Source: Pseudomaricurvus sp965662505
GTDB lineage: Bacteria > Pseudomonadota > Gammaproteobacteria > Pseudomonadales > Cellvibrionaceae
Length of the DNA stretch: 13,076 bases
Direction: 5' to 3'
Assembly: GCF_965662505.1 (NCBI RefSeq)
Contig: NZ_CBFIHX010000100.1
Span: 1 to 13,076 of the forward strand
Shown here: positions 1-6,806 of the stretch, in pieces
Numbering within the stretch: the stretch's first letter is position 1
Layout of the letters: every line of letters starts with the position of its first letter
Notes under the pieces: generated by a model
Database searches by the model: none
Told to the model about the DNA's origin: nothing
The model's input: only the letters and a program-made list of their open reading frames with translations
Made by a program: the position numbers and the translations under genes

Positions 1-1
1 G

Positions 2-184
2 CGCAAAGCGGTTCAGCAACAGCAACCGCTATTGAAATATGCTTCGCAATCCAAAGCGGCTATTGCTGTGAGAAAGATTGCCAATCAAGTGGATCAGTGG
101 CCTCTCCCCAGTAGTGCTAGAGGGCATCTGGAATTTTTTGTAGAACAGTTACTGCAACCAGCTCCAACAGGAGCTTGCCTGTAA
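2..184 (+). CDS. flhG: FlhG/FleN MinD-like ATPase, C-terminal fragment
   Basis: Only the last 60 codons are inside the window; the 5' part lies to the left. The visible tail contains the pattern WPLP...RGHLEFFVEQLLQP, which I recognise from the C-terminus of the flagellar-number regulator FleN (FlhG). FleN is a MinD/ParA-type ATPase that restrains the FleQ/FlhF system so that polar flagellates make the right number of flagella. The ATPase motifs are not visible. The assignment therefore rests on the tail and on the position immediately upstream of fliA, where FleN sits in Pseudomonas and Vibrio. The TAA stop is at 182-184 and fliA begins 34 bp later, so the two are probably co-transcribed. 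Confidence 0.8.
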   Translation, partial: RKAVQQQQPLLKYASQSKAAIAVRKIANQVDQWPLPSSARGHLEFFVEQLLQPAPTGACL

Positions 185-218
185 ACGTTCTGATCAAACA
201 GAAAGTGGGACTGACACC

Positions 219-968
219 ATGCCAGCAGCAGACGGCTTAGCTATGTATGACGAAACTCAACGCGGCCTGACAACGATTCAGGTAGAAGAATACGCACATC
301 TGGTCAAGCGTATTGCGCATCATATGATGATGAGGATGCCTGCGTGCGTGCAGGTTGAAGACCTTATCCAGGCGGGGATGCTGGGCTTATTGGAAGCCGC
401 GCAGAAGTACGACGCCTCTAAGGGCGCGAGCTTTGAAACCTACGCCGGTATTCGCATTCGCGGCTCAATCGTCGATGAAATGCGAAGAGGTGACTGGGCT
501 CCGCGCTCTGTCCATCGCAATGGTCGTCGGGTCAGCGAGGCTATCAGTGCCGTAGAGTCCAGAAAAGGCCGTGATGCGACGGATCGTGAGGTGGCTGAAG
601 AGCTTGGTGTGGATGTCAATGAATACCATTCCATGCTGAATGATTCTGCCTCCAGCCGCCTGTTTAGTTTCGAAGAAAGCTATGGCGATGACGATTCCGG
701 GTTTGGCAGTGACAGTATCAGTATGCCTTTTATCCCGCCTCAGGAAGATTTTCAGCGAGAATCGCTAAAGCAATCGATGTCGCAGGCGATAACCCAATTG
801 CCGGAAAGAGAAAGACTGGTGTTGGCTCTCTATTACGATGAAGAGCTTAACCTGAAAGAGATTGGCCAGATTATTGGTGTCAGTGAGTCACGAGTCAGTC
901 AGATTCACTCACAAGCTGCCTTGAGACTGCGTTCAAAACTGGCCGATTGGCAGGAAAAAGCGGAATAA
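219..968 (+). CDS. fliA: RNA polymerase sigma factor FliA (sigma-28)
   Basis: This is a 249-residue flagellar sigma factor, the usual length for the family. Region 2 spans about residues 27-97, with VEDLIQAGMLGLLEAA and the FETYAGIRIRG / GDWAPRSVHR segments used for -10 recognition. Region 3 is about residues 100-165. Region 4, about 190-240, contains LPERERLVLALYYDEELNLKEIG and the helix-turn-helix GVSESRVSQIHSQ. The ATG at 219 is chosen because MPAADGLAMY lines up with the N-terminus of Pseudomonas FliA as I recall it, and a GGGA at 207-210 is a weak ribosome site 8 nt upstream; Met9 at 243 is the alternative. FliA directs late flagellar and chemotaxis genes and is held inactive by the anti-sigma factor FlgM until the hook is complete. 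A FliA-like promoter candidate is present ahead of cheW. Confidence 0.97.
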   Translation: MPAADGLAMYDETQRGLTTIQVEEYAHLVKRIAHHMMMRMPACVQVEDLIQAGMLGLLEAAQKYDASKGASFETYAGIRIRGSIVDEMRRGDWAPRSVHRNGRRVSEAISAVESRKGRDATDREVAEELGVDVNEYHSMLNDSASSRLFSFEESYGDDDSGFGSDSISMPFIPPQEDFQRESLKQSMSQAITQLPERERLVLALYYDEELNLKEIGQIIGVSESRVSQIHSQAALRLRSKLADWQEKAE

Positions 969-1074
969 ATGCCCAAGCATTTGTACAAAATATCGACAGA
1001 GACAAAGCTGACGGTGATAAGCCTCAGTTACTGAACTTAAAGTAAATCCCGTGCCGGGGAAGATGGAGGTTGCA

Positions 1075-1461
1075 TTGGACAAAAACATGAAGATTCTGAT
1101 TGTCGATGATTTCTCGACAATGCGTCGGATTATCAAGAATCTGCTACGGGACCTGGGTTTCTCGAATACGCAGGAAGCCGATGATGGCCTGACAGCATTA
1201 CCCATGCTGAAAAGTGGCGATTATGATTTCCTGGTAACGGATTGGAACATGCCCGGAATGAGCGGGATCGATCTGTTAAAAGCGGTTCGTGCCGATGAGA
1301 AACTGTCATCACTGCCTGTGTTGATGGTGACGGCGGAAGCCAAGCGTGACCAGATTATCGAAGCGGCACAAGCCGGCGTTAATGGTTATGTGGTGAAACC
1401 CTTTACAGCGGCAGCACTGAAAGAAAAGATCGAGAAAATCTTCGAACGTGTCGGTAGCTAA
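1075..1461 (+). CDS. cheY: Chemotaxis response regulator CheY
   Basis: A single receiver domain of 128 residues. It has the acidic pair in ILIVDDFSTMRR, the phospho-acceptor Asp in VTDWNMPGMSG, the conserved Thr in VLMVTAEAKR and the Lys in GYVVKPF. Phospho-CheY binds FliM at the flagellar switch and changes rotation. The start is placed at TTG 1075, because GGAGG at 1065-1069 lies 5 nt upstream of it and the resulting MDKNMKILIV start fits the family. ATG 1087 is 17 nt from that site, and upstream GTG 1051 would add residues absent from homologues as I recall them. The 106-bp gap after fliA shows only a weak 6-bp stem (967-982) at the fliA stop. CheZ follows 21 bp downstream. Confidence 0.95.
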   Translation: MDKNMKILIVDDFSTMRRIIKNLLRDLGFSNTQEADDGLTALPMLKSGDYDFLVTDWNMPGMSGIDLLKAVRADEKLSSLPVLMVTAEAKRDQIIEAAQAGVNGYVVKPFTAAALKEKIEKIFERVGS

Positions 1462-1482
1462 TTAGATAACCAGAAAGGTTGA

Positions 1483-2286
1483 ATGATGGAAATGCAACCC
1501 AAACCGCACGGGAATGATGTTTTTATCCAAGAGCTTCAGGACTGTGCCAAGCAACTTTCTGACAAACTCAATGGCGATGACATCGAAGGTGCGTCTCAAC
1601 TGATCGAACAGCTGGTGCGGGTACGTGACGACAATATGTACAAGGCTGTTGGAAAACTGACTCGTGGTCTCCATAGTGCAATTGTCAATTTTAATGTAGA
1701 CGGTGATTTGAATGCAGATCCCCCGGATATTGAATCTTCCGAGATTCAGGATGCATCTGATCGTCTGAACTATGTGATTGAGATGACTCAGAAGGCCGCC
1801 GATAAAACCATGGATATGGTTGAAGCCTCAGCGCCAATTGCTCTGAATTTAGGGGAAGAGGCCGCATCTCTGCATAAAGAGTGGGGTCGTCTAAGACGTC
1901 GGGAGATGACCGCGGATGAATTCCGCGAACTGTATACACGAATTGATGGCTTTCTGGGTGACATGCGAGATGGCACCAGTGAGCTGAACAAAAACCTGCA
2001 AGACATCATCCTGGAACAAGGTTTTCAGGATTTGACCGGGCAGGTACTGAAGCGCGTCATAGGCCTTATCTGTGACGTAGAAGAGAACCTTGTTGATCTG
2101 GTTCGCATTGCTGGTCAGGTAGAAGACATTACCGGACTGAGCGAATACGCAGAATCTGAACCGACCATGTCGGCTCATGAGAAAGCTGTCGAAGCAGAAG
2201 GTCCTCAGATTCACAGTGATAAACGTGAAGATGTGGTGTCCGGGCAAGATGACGTCGACGACTTACTATCAAGTCTGGGTTTCTGA
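1483..2286 (+). CDS. cheZ: Protein phosphatase CheZ
   Basis: A 267-residue CheY-P phosphatase. The signature helix EQGFQDLTGQVLKRVI carries the catalytic Asp and Gln at D183 and Q187, equivalent to D143 and Q147 of E. coli CheZ. The C-terminus ends in DDVDDLLSSLGF, the tethering helix with which CheZ binds CheY, connected by an acidic, probably disordered linker (about residues 215-255). The bulk of the protein is the expected long helical hairpin that dimerises. ATG 1483 follows AAAGG at 1474-1478; a second in-frame ATG at 1486 is equally possible. The 3' end of the gene, including SLGF and the stop, is partly duplicated just downstream (2290-2304). Confidence 0.97.
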   Translation: MMEMQPKPHGNDVFIQELQDCAKQLSDKLNGDDIEGASQLIEQLVRVRDDNMYKAVGKLTRGLHSAIVNFNVDGDLNADPPDIESSEIQDASDRLNYVIEMTQKAADKTMDMVEASAPIALNLGEEAASLHKEWGRLRRREMTADEFRELYTRIDGFLGDMRDGTSELNKNLQDIILEQGFQDLTGQVLKRVIGLICDVEENLVDLVRIAGQVEDITGLSEYAESEPTMSAHEKAVEAEGPQIHSDKREDVVSGQDDVDDLLSSLGF

Positions 2287-2304
2287 TTTAAGTCTGGGTT
2301 TTGA
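2271..2304 (+). repeat. 12-bp direct repeat duplicating the cheZ 3' end
   Basis: AAGTCTGGGTTT occurs at 2271-2282, encoding the SLGF end of CheZ, and again at 2290-2301. Each copy is closely followed by TGA. The second copy lies in the cheZ-cheA gap and looks like a short tandem duplication (19-bp period) of the gene's end. It lies immediately upstream of the cheA ribosome site. Confidence 0.75.
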
Positions 2305-2327
2305 TTATAGTTCTGAGGAGCTGGTGA

Positions 2328-4733
2328 ATGAGTTTCGGTGATGACGAAGAAATCCTCCAAGATTTTCTGGTTGAGGCAGGGGAGATCCTGGATCTTCTCT
2401 CTGAGCAATTGGTTGATTTGGAGCAGCGCCCGGACGATACCGATTTATTGAATGCGATATTTCGCGGTTTTCATACGGTTAAAGGCGGCGCAGGCTTTTT
2501 ACAGCTGGACGCCATGGTGGAGTGCTGTCATGTAACGGAAAACCTGTTTGATATTCTCCGAACGGGTAAGCGTGCAGTGACTTCCGAGCTGATGGACGTT
2601 GTGCTTGAGGCTCTTGATACAGTCAACCACCAGTTTGCTCAAATTACTCAACGTACCGAAGTGGATGCCGCCGCTCCAGAATTGCTGGCGGCACTTGAAC
2701 GCCTGGTTTCCTGTGACGATCTTGCTGAAGCTCCATCCTCCACCGATCCAGTGGCAGAGGATGTTTCTGNNNNNNNNNNTTCTGCCGATCTTGGTACATC
2801 TGCTCCAGAGCCTGTTGTTTCTGCTCCTGTCGCCTCTACTGATGTCCCTTCGACTCTAGGTGCGGGTAACGGCAGCGGCGATATTACTGATGCTGAGTTT
2901 GAAGAACTTTTGGACGCCATTTCGGGCGGGGAATCTGTTGCTCAAGAGTCTTCGGTGAACACCGAAGCTACTTCCTCAGCTGCGTCTTCCACATCTTCAG
3001 GCGACGATATCAGCGATGATGAATTTGAAGCGCTGTTGGATCAATTGCATGGTTCAGGTAATGGCCCTGGTGCTTCTACGGCGTCAGTCGTAGAAGATAC
3101 TGCCAAAACAGAAGATGAAGCCAATAGCCAACCGGCTGCACCCAGTGGCGATATTACGGATGATGAATTCGATGCGCTACTGGATCAGTTACACGGTAAA
3201 GGTAAAGGGCCTGGTGTAGCCAATTCATCTGCTGAGAAGACCGATACAGCTCAGACTACTCCTGCTGCTCAGAAGCCTGCGGTCTCCTCGACAAGTGGCG
3301 ATTTGATTTCGGACGATGAGTTCGAACAACTGCTCGATGATTTGCACGGTAAAGGCAAGGCGCCTACACCGCCTGCTTCTTCATCTCAGGTGCCTTCACC
3401 TCAAGAGAGTGTGGTTCCTCCCGCAGCAGAATCTGCTACACCTAAAGCATCTACTACACCTAAAGCAGCCACAGGAACTACAGCTCCTCCATCGCGAGTC
3501 GCTGAATCCGGTGCAAAAGCTGCCCCGAAAGCGGCTCCGGCAGGACGTGACGCGCCTCCAGCGGGTGAGACCACCGTTCGTGTGGATACCCAGCGTCTGG
3601 ATGAAATTATGAACATGGTGGGTGAGCTGGTATTGGTTCGCAACCGCCTGGTGCGTCTGGGTGACAAAGCTAATGATGAGGTGTTGTCCAAGGCAGTCGG
3701 TAATCTGGATGTAGTGACCGCAGACCTACAGTCATCCGTGATGAAAACCCGGATGCAGCCCATTAAGAAAGTATTTGGACGTTTCCCTCGTGTTGTTCGT
3801 GATTTGGCTCGAAGCCTGAAGAAAGAAATCAATCTTGAACTTCAGGGTGAGGACACTGATCTGGATAAAAACCTGGTTGAAGCATTGGCCGACCCATTGG
3901 TCCACCTGGTTCGCAATTCAGTGGATCACGGCATTGAATTGCCTGATGCGCGAGAGGCAAATGGCAAGCCTCGTGTTGGCAAGGTTGTCTTGGCCGCAGT
4001 GCAAGAAGGCGATCATATACTGCTGTCTATCACCGATGATGGCGGCGGCATGGACCCTGACAAACTTCGTGGTATTGCTGTAGAAAAAGGTTTAATGGAT
4101 GAAGATGCGGCAGCGCGGCTGCCGGACTCCGAGGCGTTTGCTTTAATTTTTGCCCCTGGCTTCTCGACTAAAAAAGAGATCTCTGATGTGTCCGGCCGTG
4201 GTGTCGGCATGGATGTTGTTAAGACCAAAATCACCCAATTGAACGGATCTATTGAAATCCATTCAGCCATGGGTGAGGGAACCCGTATCAGTATTAAGGT
4301 GCCTTTAACTCTGGCGATTATGCCTACGTTGATGATTATGCTGGGGCGTCAGACCTTTGCATTGCCTTTGGTTAGTGTTAACGAAATATTCCATATGGAT
4401 CTTACCAAGACCCATGTGGTCGATGGCCGCGAATGTGTCACGGTTCGTGATAAGGCCATACCCGTGTTTCATCTCAAGCGTTGGCTGGTAAATGATGCTA
4501 TTAATGATGATTGCGTCAATGAAGCTCATGTTGTGATTGTGTCGGTGGGAACCCAGCGAGTGGGGTTTGTGGTTGATCAGCTGATTGGACAAGAGGAAGT
4601 CGTGATTAAACCTCTTGGAAAAATGTTACACGGTACGCCGGGTATGGCGGGAGCGACAATTACCGGTGATGGAACTATTGCACTGATTCTGGATGTGCCC
4701 AGTATGCTGGATCGATATGCAGGAACGGCCTGA
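2328..4733 (+). CDS. cheA: Chemotaxis histidine kinase CheA
   Basis: This is the sensor kinase of the array; it autophosphorylates and passes phosphate to CheY and CheB. The Hpt (P1) domain has the phospho-accepting H49 in FHTVKGGAGF. A long Ala/Ser/Pro/Thr-rich linker (about residues 140-412) follows, with no recognisable globular P2 domain but four copies of an acidic LLD motif at 184-200, 225-242, 274-290 and 324-341. The P3 dimerisation domain begins about 415 (TTVRVDTQRLDEIMNMVGEL). The P4 ATPase shows the N box around N530 (HLVRNSVDHGIE), the G1 box at 570-576 (DDGGGMD) and the G2 box at 622-629 (SGRGVGMD). The P5 CheW-like domain runs from about 665 to 801. The ribosome site GAGGAG is at 2315-2320. 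Ten Ns (2770-2779) fall in the linker, so the 801-residue length is nominal. The stop overlaps the start of the next small ORF (TGATG). Confidence 0.95.
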   Translation: MSFGDDEEILQDFLVEAGEILDLLSEQLVDLEQRPDDTDLLNAIFRGFHTVKGGAGFLQLDAMVECCHVTENLFDILRTGKRAVTSELMDVVLEALDTVNHQFAQITQRTEVDAAAPELLAALERLVSCDDLAEAPSSTDPVAEDVSXXXXSADLGTSAPEPVVSAPVASTDVPSTLGAGNGSGDITDAEFEELLDAISGGESVAQESSVNTEATSSAASSTSSGDDISDDEFEALLDQLHGSGNGPGASTASVVEDTAKTEDEANSQPAAPSGDITDDEFDALLDQLHGKGKGPGVANSSAEKTDTAQTTPAAQKPAVSSTSGDLISDDEFEQLLDDLHGKGKAPTPPASSSQVPSPQESVVPPAAESATPKASTTPKAATGTTAPPSRVAESGAKAAPKAAPAGRDAPPAGETTVRVDTQRLDEIMNMVGELVLVRNRLVRLGDKANDEVLSKAVGNLDVVTADLQSSVMKTRMQPIKKVFGRFPRVVRDLARSLKKEINLELQGEDTDLDKNLVEALADPLVHLVRNSVDHGIELPDAREANGKPRVGKVVLAAVQEGDHILLSITDDGGGMDPDKLRGIAVEKGLMDEDAAARLPDSEAFALIFAPGFSTKKEISDVSGRGVGMDVVKTKITQLNGSIEIHSAMGEGTRISIKVPLTLAIMPTLMIMLGRQTFALPLVSVNEIFHMDLTKTHVVDGRECVTVRDKAIPVFHLKRWLVNDAINDDCVNEAHVVIVSVGTQRVGFVVDQLIGQEEVVIKPLGKMLHGTPGMAGATITGDGTIALILDVPSMLDRYAGTA
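2770..2779. other. Assembly gap (10 N) inside the cheA linker
   Basis: Ten undetermined bases lie in the low-complexity linker of cheA, ahead of the first linker repeat. The reading frame happens to continue across exactly ten Ns, leaving four unknown residues. Ten is a common placeholder length, so the true gap size may differ. Confidence 0.95.
2877..3350 (+). repeat. Four-fold acidic LLD motif repeat in the CheA linker
   Basis: Four degenerate copies of a roughly 17-residue motif, G-D-x-[IT]-[ST]-D-[AD]-E-F-[ED]-x-L-L-D-x-L-H-G, start at CheA residues 184, 225, 274 and 324 (spacing 41, 49 and 50). Copies 2 to 4 end in a Gly/Lys or Gly/Asn tail such as GKGKGPG. Copy 1 lacks the HG end (LLDAISGG). 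The segments between copies are Ala/Ser/Thr/Pro-rich. The copies differ in DNA at synonymous positions, so the array looks old and selected at the protein level. The motif resembles CheY-binding peptides and possibly ParP-docking sequences; see findings. Confidence 0.85.
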
Positions 4734-4909
4734 TGCACTCAGAGGCCATTTCTGTAGATCATTGGCTTGAGAGCGTTCTGCACGGGTTTTACAGAGTACC
4801 GCATGGGATTGAAATGGTTCCGCATGGGATTGAAGCAGCACCGCATGGGATTGAAATAGCACCGCATAATATTGAAATAGCACCGTATGGGTTTGAGAGA
4901 ATGCTATGA
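4733..4909 (+). CDS. Small heptad-repeat protein bridging cheA and cheB (58 codons)
   Basis: I do not recognise this protein. The ORF fills the whole cheA-cheB gap. Its ATG (4733-4735) overlaps the cheA stop as TGATG, its TGA (4907-4909) overlaps the cheB start as ATGA, and AGGA at 4721-4724 is a good ribosome site 8 nt upstream. After a 7-residue lead (MHSEAIS) the product is almost wholly seven 7-residue units. Two are divergent (VDHWLES, VLHGFYR) and five are close to [VA]PHGIE[MAI]; the last reads APYGFER and is followed by ML. There is no membrane segment or signal peptide. Proline in each regular unit argues against a coiled coil; a repetitive extended or solenoid-like fold is possible. 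The stop/start overlaps suggest translational coupling of cheA, this ORF and cheB. Alternatively it is a repeat-expanded spacer whose translation only serves coupling. It is shorter than usual gene-finding cut-offs, so it may be missing from annotations. Confidence 0.65.
   Translation: MHSEAISVDHWLESVLHGFYRVPHGIEMVPHGIEAAPHGIEIAPHNIEIAPYGFERML
4756..4902 (+). repeat. 21-bp tandem repeat array between cheA and cheB
   Basis: Five clear 21-bp units lie at 4798-4818, 4819-4839, 4840-4860, 4861-4881 and 4882-4902, sharing the core CCGCATGGGATTGAA. Two degenerate units are discernible upstream at 4756-4776 and 4777-4797. The period is seven codons, so gain or loss of a unit would keep the reading frame of the small ORF. 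The last unit has diverged to give GAGAGA (4895-4900), which serves as the ribosome site of cheB. Confidence 0.9.
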
Positions 4910-6048
4910 GCCTTAAAGTCCTGGTGGTTGATGACTCCAACTTTTTTCAACATCGCTTGAAAGAAATGCTGAATGAGCACCCACAGCTCGAAGTTGTGGG
5001 CCTGGCCGCTAATGGTCGGGAAGCTGTTGAGAAAGCCAAAAGCTTGCGTCCCGACGTAATTACCATGGACTATGAAATGCCGGTTATGGACGGTGTTTCT
5101 GCAGTTCGAGAAATTATGTCGACACAACCCATTCCGATTCTGATGTTCTCTTCGTTAACATACGAGGGCGCGCGTACCACTCTGGATGCACTTGAAGCGG
5201 GAGCGGTGGATTTTCTGCCGAAAAACTTTGCGGAGATATCCAAAGATTCTGCGTCGCTAAAGCAGCGCTTACACAGTCGTTTGCTGGCGATAGCCAAACA
5301 AGCCAAACCGCCAACTCCCGAGCCACAGACCAGTTCCAGAATCTCTACCTGTGTCGAAGGCAGAGCCTCGGCTCCAGAAAGCGATAATGCTTATGGGCGC
5401 GGGCGCAGCACTGACAGTCGGTCTTCAAAAACCGAAACTATCCCGTTCAGACCGACAAGAACGGCCAACAAGTCTTTGAAAGGGCAGGTCAAACTATTAC
5501 TGATAGGCGCTTCTACCGGTGGCCCAGTTGCTCTGGCCGATGTCTTGACAAAATTACCTAAAGGCTTTCCTTTGCCGATTGTGCTTATACAGCATATGCC
5601 TGAAAACTTTACTAAAGCCTTTGCTGAACGACTGAATCGCCAGTGCAACATCGAAGTCCGTGAAGCACAGGACGGCGATGCTTTGAAGCCTGGGCTGGCT
5701 CTGCTGGCACCGGGTGGCAAGCAATTGATGGTCGATAAGCGTGGTGCGGGCTGCGTACGTGTTCTCGAGGGGGATAGTCGGGTCAATTACAAACCGTCCG
5801 TCGATATCACTTTTGGCTCCGCCGCCAATGCCTTTGGCAATCAGGTGTTGGGTGTGATTCTGACGGGTATGGGATCCGATGGCTGTGAAGGTGCTCGATT
5901 GTTAAAGCAGAAGGGCAGTGCCATCTGGAGTCAAGATGAAAGTAGTTGCGTGATTTACGGCATGCCTATGGCAGTTGCCAAAGCCAATCTGACAGACCGT
6001 GTGCTGCCCTTGCGTGATGTAGGCCCGGTACTGGCGAAGGAATTTTAG
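4906..6048 (+). CDS. cheB: Chemotaxis protein-glutamate methylesterase CheB
   Basis: CheB removes methyl groups from receptor glutamates, and deamidates glutamines, for adaptation. The N-terminal receiver (about residues 1-125) has D9/D10, the phospho-acceptor D55 in TMDYEMPVMDG and the Lys in DFLPKN. A 60-residue Ser/Thr/Arg-rich linker follows (about 133-192), longer than I expect. The C-terminal esterase domain shows the catalytic triad S203 (IGASTGGP), H230 (LIQHMPENFT) and D325 (TGMGSDG), with spacing 27 and 95, close to Salmonella CheB (S164, H190, D286). The start is ATG 4906 with GAGAGA 5 nt upstream, overlapping the stop of the heptad-repeat ORF, which suggests translational coupling. 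motC starts 7 bp downstream. Confidence 0.96.
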   Translation: MSLKVLVVDDSNFFQHRLKEMLNEHPQLEVVGLAANGREAVEKAKSLRPDVITMDYEMPVMDGVSAVREIMSTQPIPILMFSSLTYEGARTTLDALEAGAVDFLPKNFAEISKDSASLKQRLHSRLLAIAKQAKPPTPEPQTSSRISTCVEGRASAPESDNAYGRGRSTDSRSSKTETIPFRPTRTANKSLKGQVKLLLIGASTGGPVALADVLTKLPKGFPLPIVLIQHMPENFTKAFAERLNRQCNIEVREAQDGDALKPGLALLAPGGKQLMVDKRGAGCVRVLEGDSRVNYKPSVDITFGSAANAFGNQVLGVILTGMGSDGCEGARLLKQKGSAIWSQDESSCVIYGMPMAVAKANLTDRVLPLRDVGPVLAKEF

Positions 6049-6055
6049 AGCGGTC

Positions 6056-6802
6056 ATGGATATTCTGAGTCTACTTGGATTATTGCTTGGCGTGATAGCG
6101 CTGATCGGAGGGAATTTCCTGGAAGGTGGAAGCCTGCAGGCTTTGCTCAATGGTCCCGCGGCGTTGATTGTTTTGGGCGGTACTTTGGCAGCAGCTATGC
6201 TGCAGTTTCCATGGACGCAGGTACGTAGGGCAATTTCAATTTTTCCCTGGGTGTTTTATCCCCCGCAGACACCTTATCAGGAGGGACTTAAGTCACTCGT
6301 GGGCTGGGCCGAGACTTCTCGTAAGCTGGGTTTGTTGGGGCTGGAGCGTTTCACGGATAAAGAAAGTGATCGTTTTACCCGCAAAGGGCTCCAGTTATTA
6401 GTGGATGGTCAAGAGCGTGAGGCGATCAGAAGAACTCTTGAGACGGACATGCTGCTGAATGAGCAGCGCGATCTTGATGCGGCCCGCTTCTTTGAGGCGA
6501 TGGGCGGCTATGCACCTACGGTGGGTATCATCGGTGCAGTGATGGGCCTGATTCATGTGATGACAAATCTGGCAGACCCTGAACAGTTGGGTTCTGGAAT
6601 TGCCATTGCGTTTGTGGCGACGATTTACGGCGTGACATTTGCGAACCTGTTTTTGTTACCTGTGGCCAATAAAATCAAGAATTGTGTGTATAACCAGTCT
6701 CAATATCAGGAGTTGATTACCGAAGGTATAGTGGCTATTGCAGAGGGGGAGCACCCCCGCTCGATACGGGTCAAACTGGAAAGTTATCTCCCGCAGGAAT
6801 AA
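6056..6802 (+). CDS. motC: Flagellar stator subunit MotC (MotA/ExbB-type)
   Basis: A 248-residue inner-membrane stator subunit of the MotA family. Hydrophobic segments lie near residues 3-22 (LSLLGLLLGVIALIGG), 31-50, 150-170 (GYAPTVGIIGAVMGLIHVM) and 180-205 (GIAIAFVATIYGVTFANLFLL), as expected for four membrane helices. The cytoplasmic loop between helices 2 and 3 would contact the rotor protein FliG. The NFLEGG and GGYAPTVGIIGAVMGLIHVM motifs and the che-adjacent position match Pseudomonas MotC, which pairs with MotD and supports swarming. cheB ends 7 bp upstream and motD starts 4 bp downstream. The ribosome site (GAGCGG) is weak, suggesting dependence on translation of cheB. Confidence 0.94.
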   Translation: MDILSLLGLLLGVIALIGGNFLEGGSLQALLNGPAALIVLGGTLAAAMLQFPWTQVRRAISIFPWVFYPPQTPYQEGLKSLVGWAETSRKLGLLGLERFTDKESDRFTRKGLQLLVDGQEREAIRRTLETDMLLNEQRDLDAARFFEAMGGYAPTVGIIGAVMGLIHVMTNLADPEQLGSGIAIAFVATIYGVTFANLFLLPVANKIKNCVYNQSQYQELITEGIVAIAEGEHPRSIRVKLESYLPQE

Positions 6803-6806
6803 AACC

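Noticed and set aside
967..982. AAATGC/GCATTT stem at the fliA stop as a terminator
   Set aside because: The stem is only 6 bp, AT-rich and lacks a T-run; cheY is expected to be co-transcribed or have its own start.
1038..1056. TAAA...GCCG upstream of cheY as a FliA promoter
   Set aside because: Spacing is 11, not 15, and the -10 half continues GCCGGGGA, which departs from GCCGATAA.
1798..1805. Perfect GCCGATAA sigma-28 -10 element inside cheZ
   Set aside because: No TAAA-like element lies 15 bp upstream (TGAG instead), and the bases are explained by coding for A-A-D-K.
3906..3930. Similarity of the heptad VPHGIE to VDHGIE in the CheA ATP-binding N box
   Set aside because: The match is only five of six residues, uses different codons, and the N box is conserved in all CheA proteins, so a copying origin for the repeats is not supported.
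4626..5127. Two antisense ORFs (4626-4940 and 4789-5127) with SIPCGAI-like and FQSHAVL-like repeats
   Set aside because: They are reverse-strand readings of the same 21-bp array and run deep into cheA or cheB. They have no good ribosome site, whereas the + strand ORF fits both gene boundaries.
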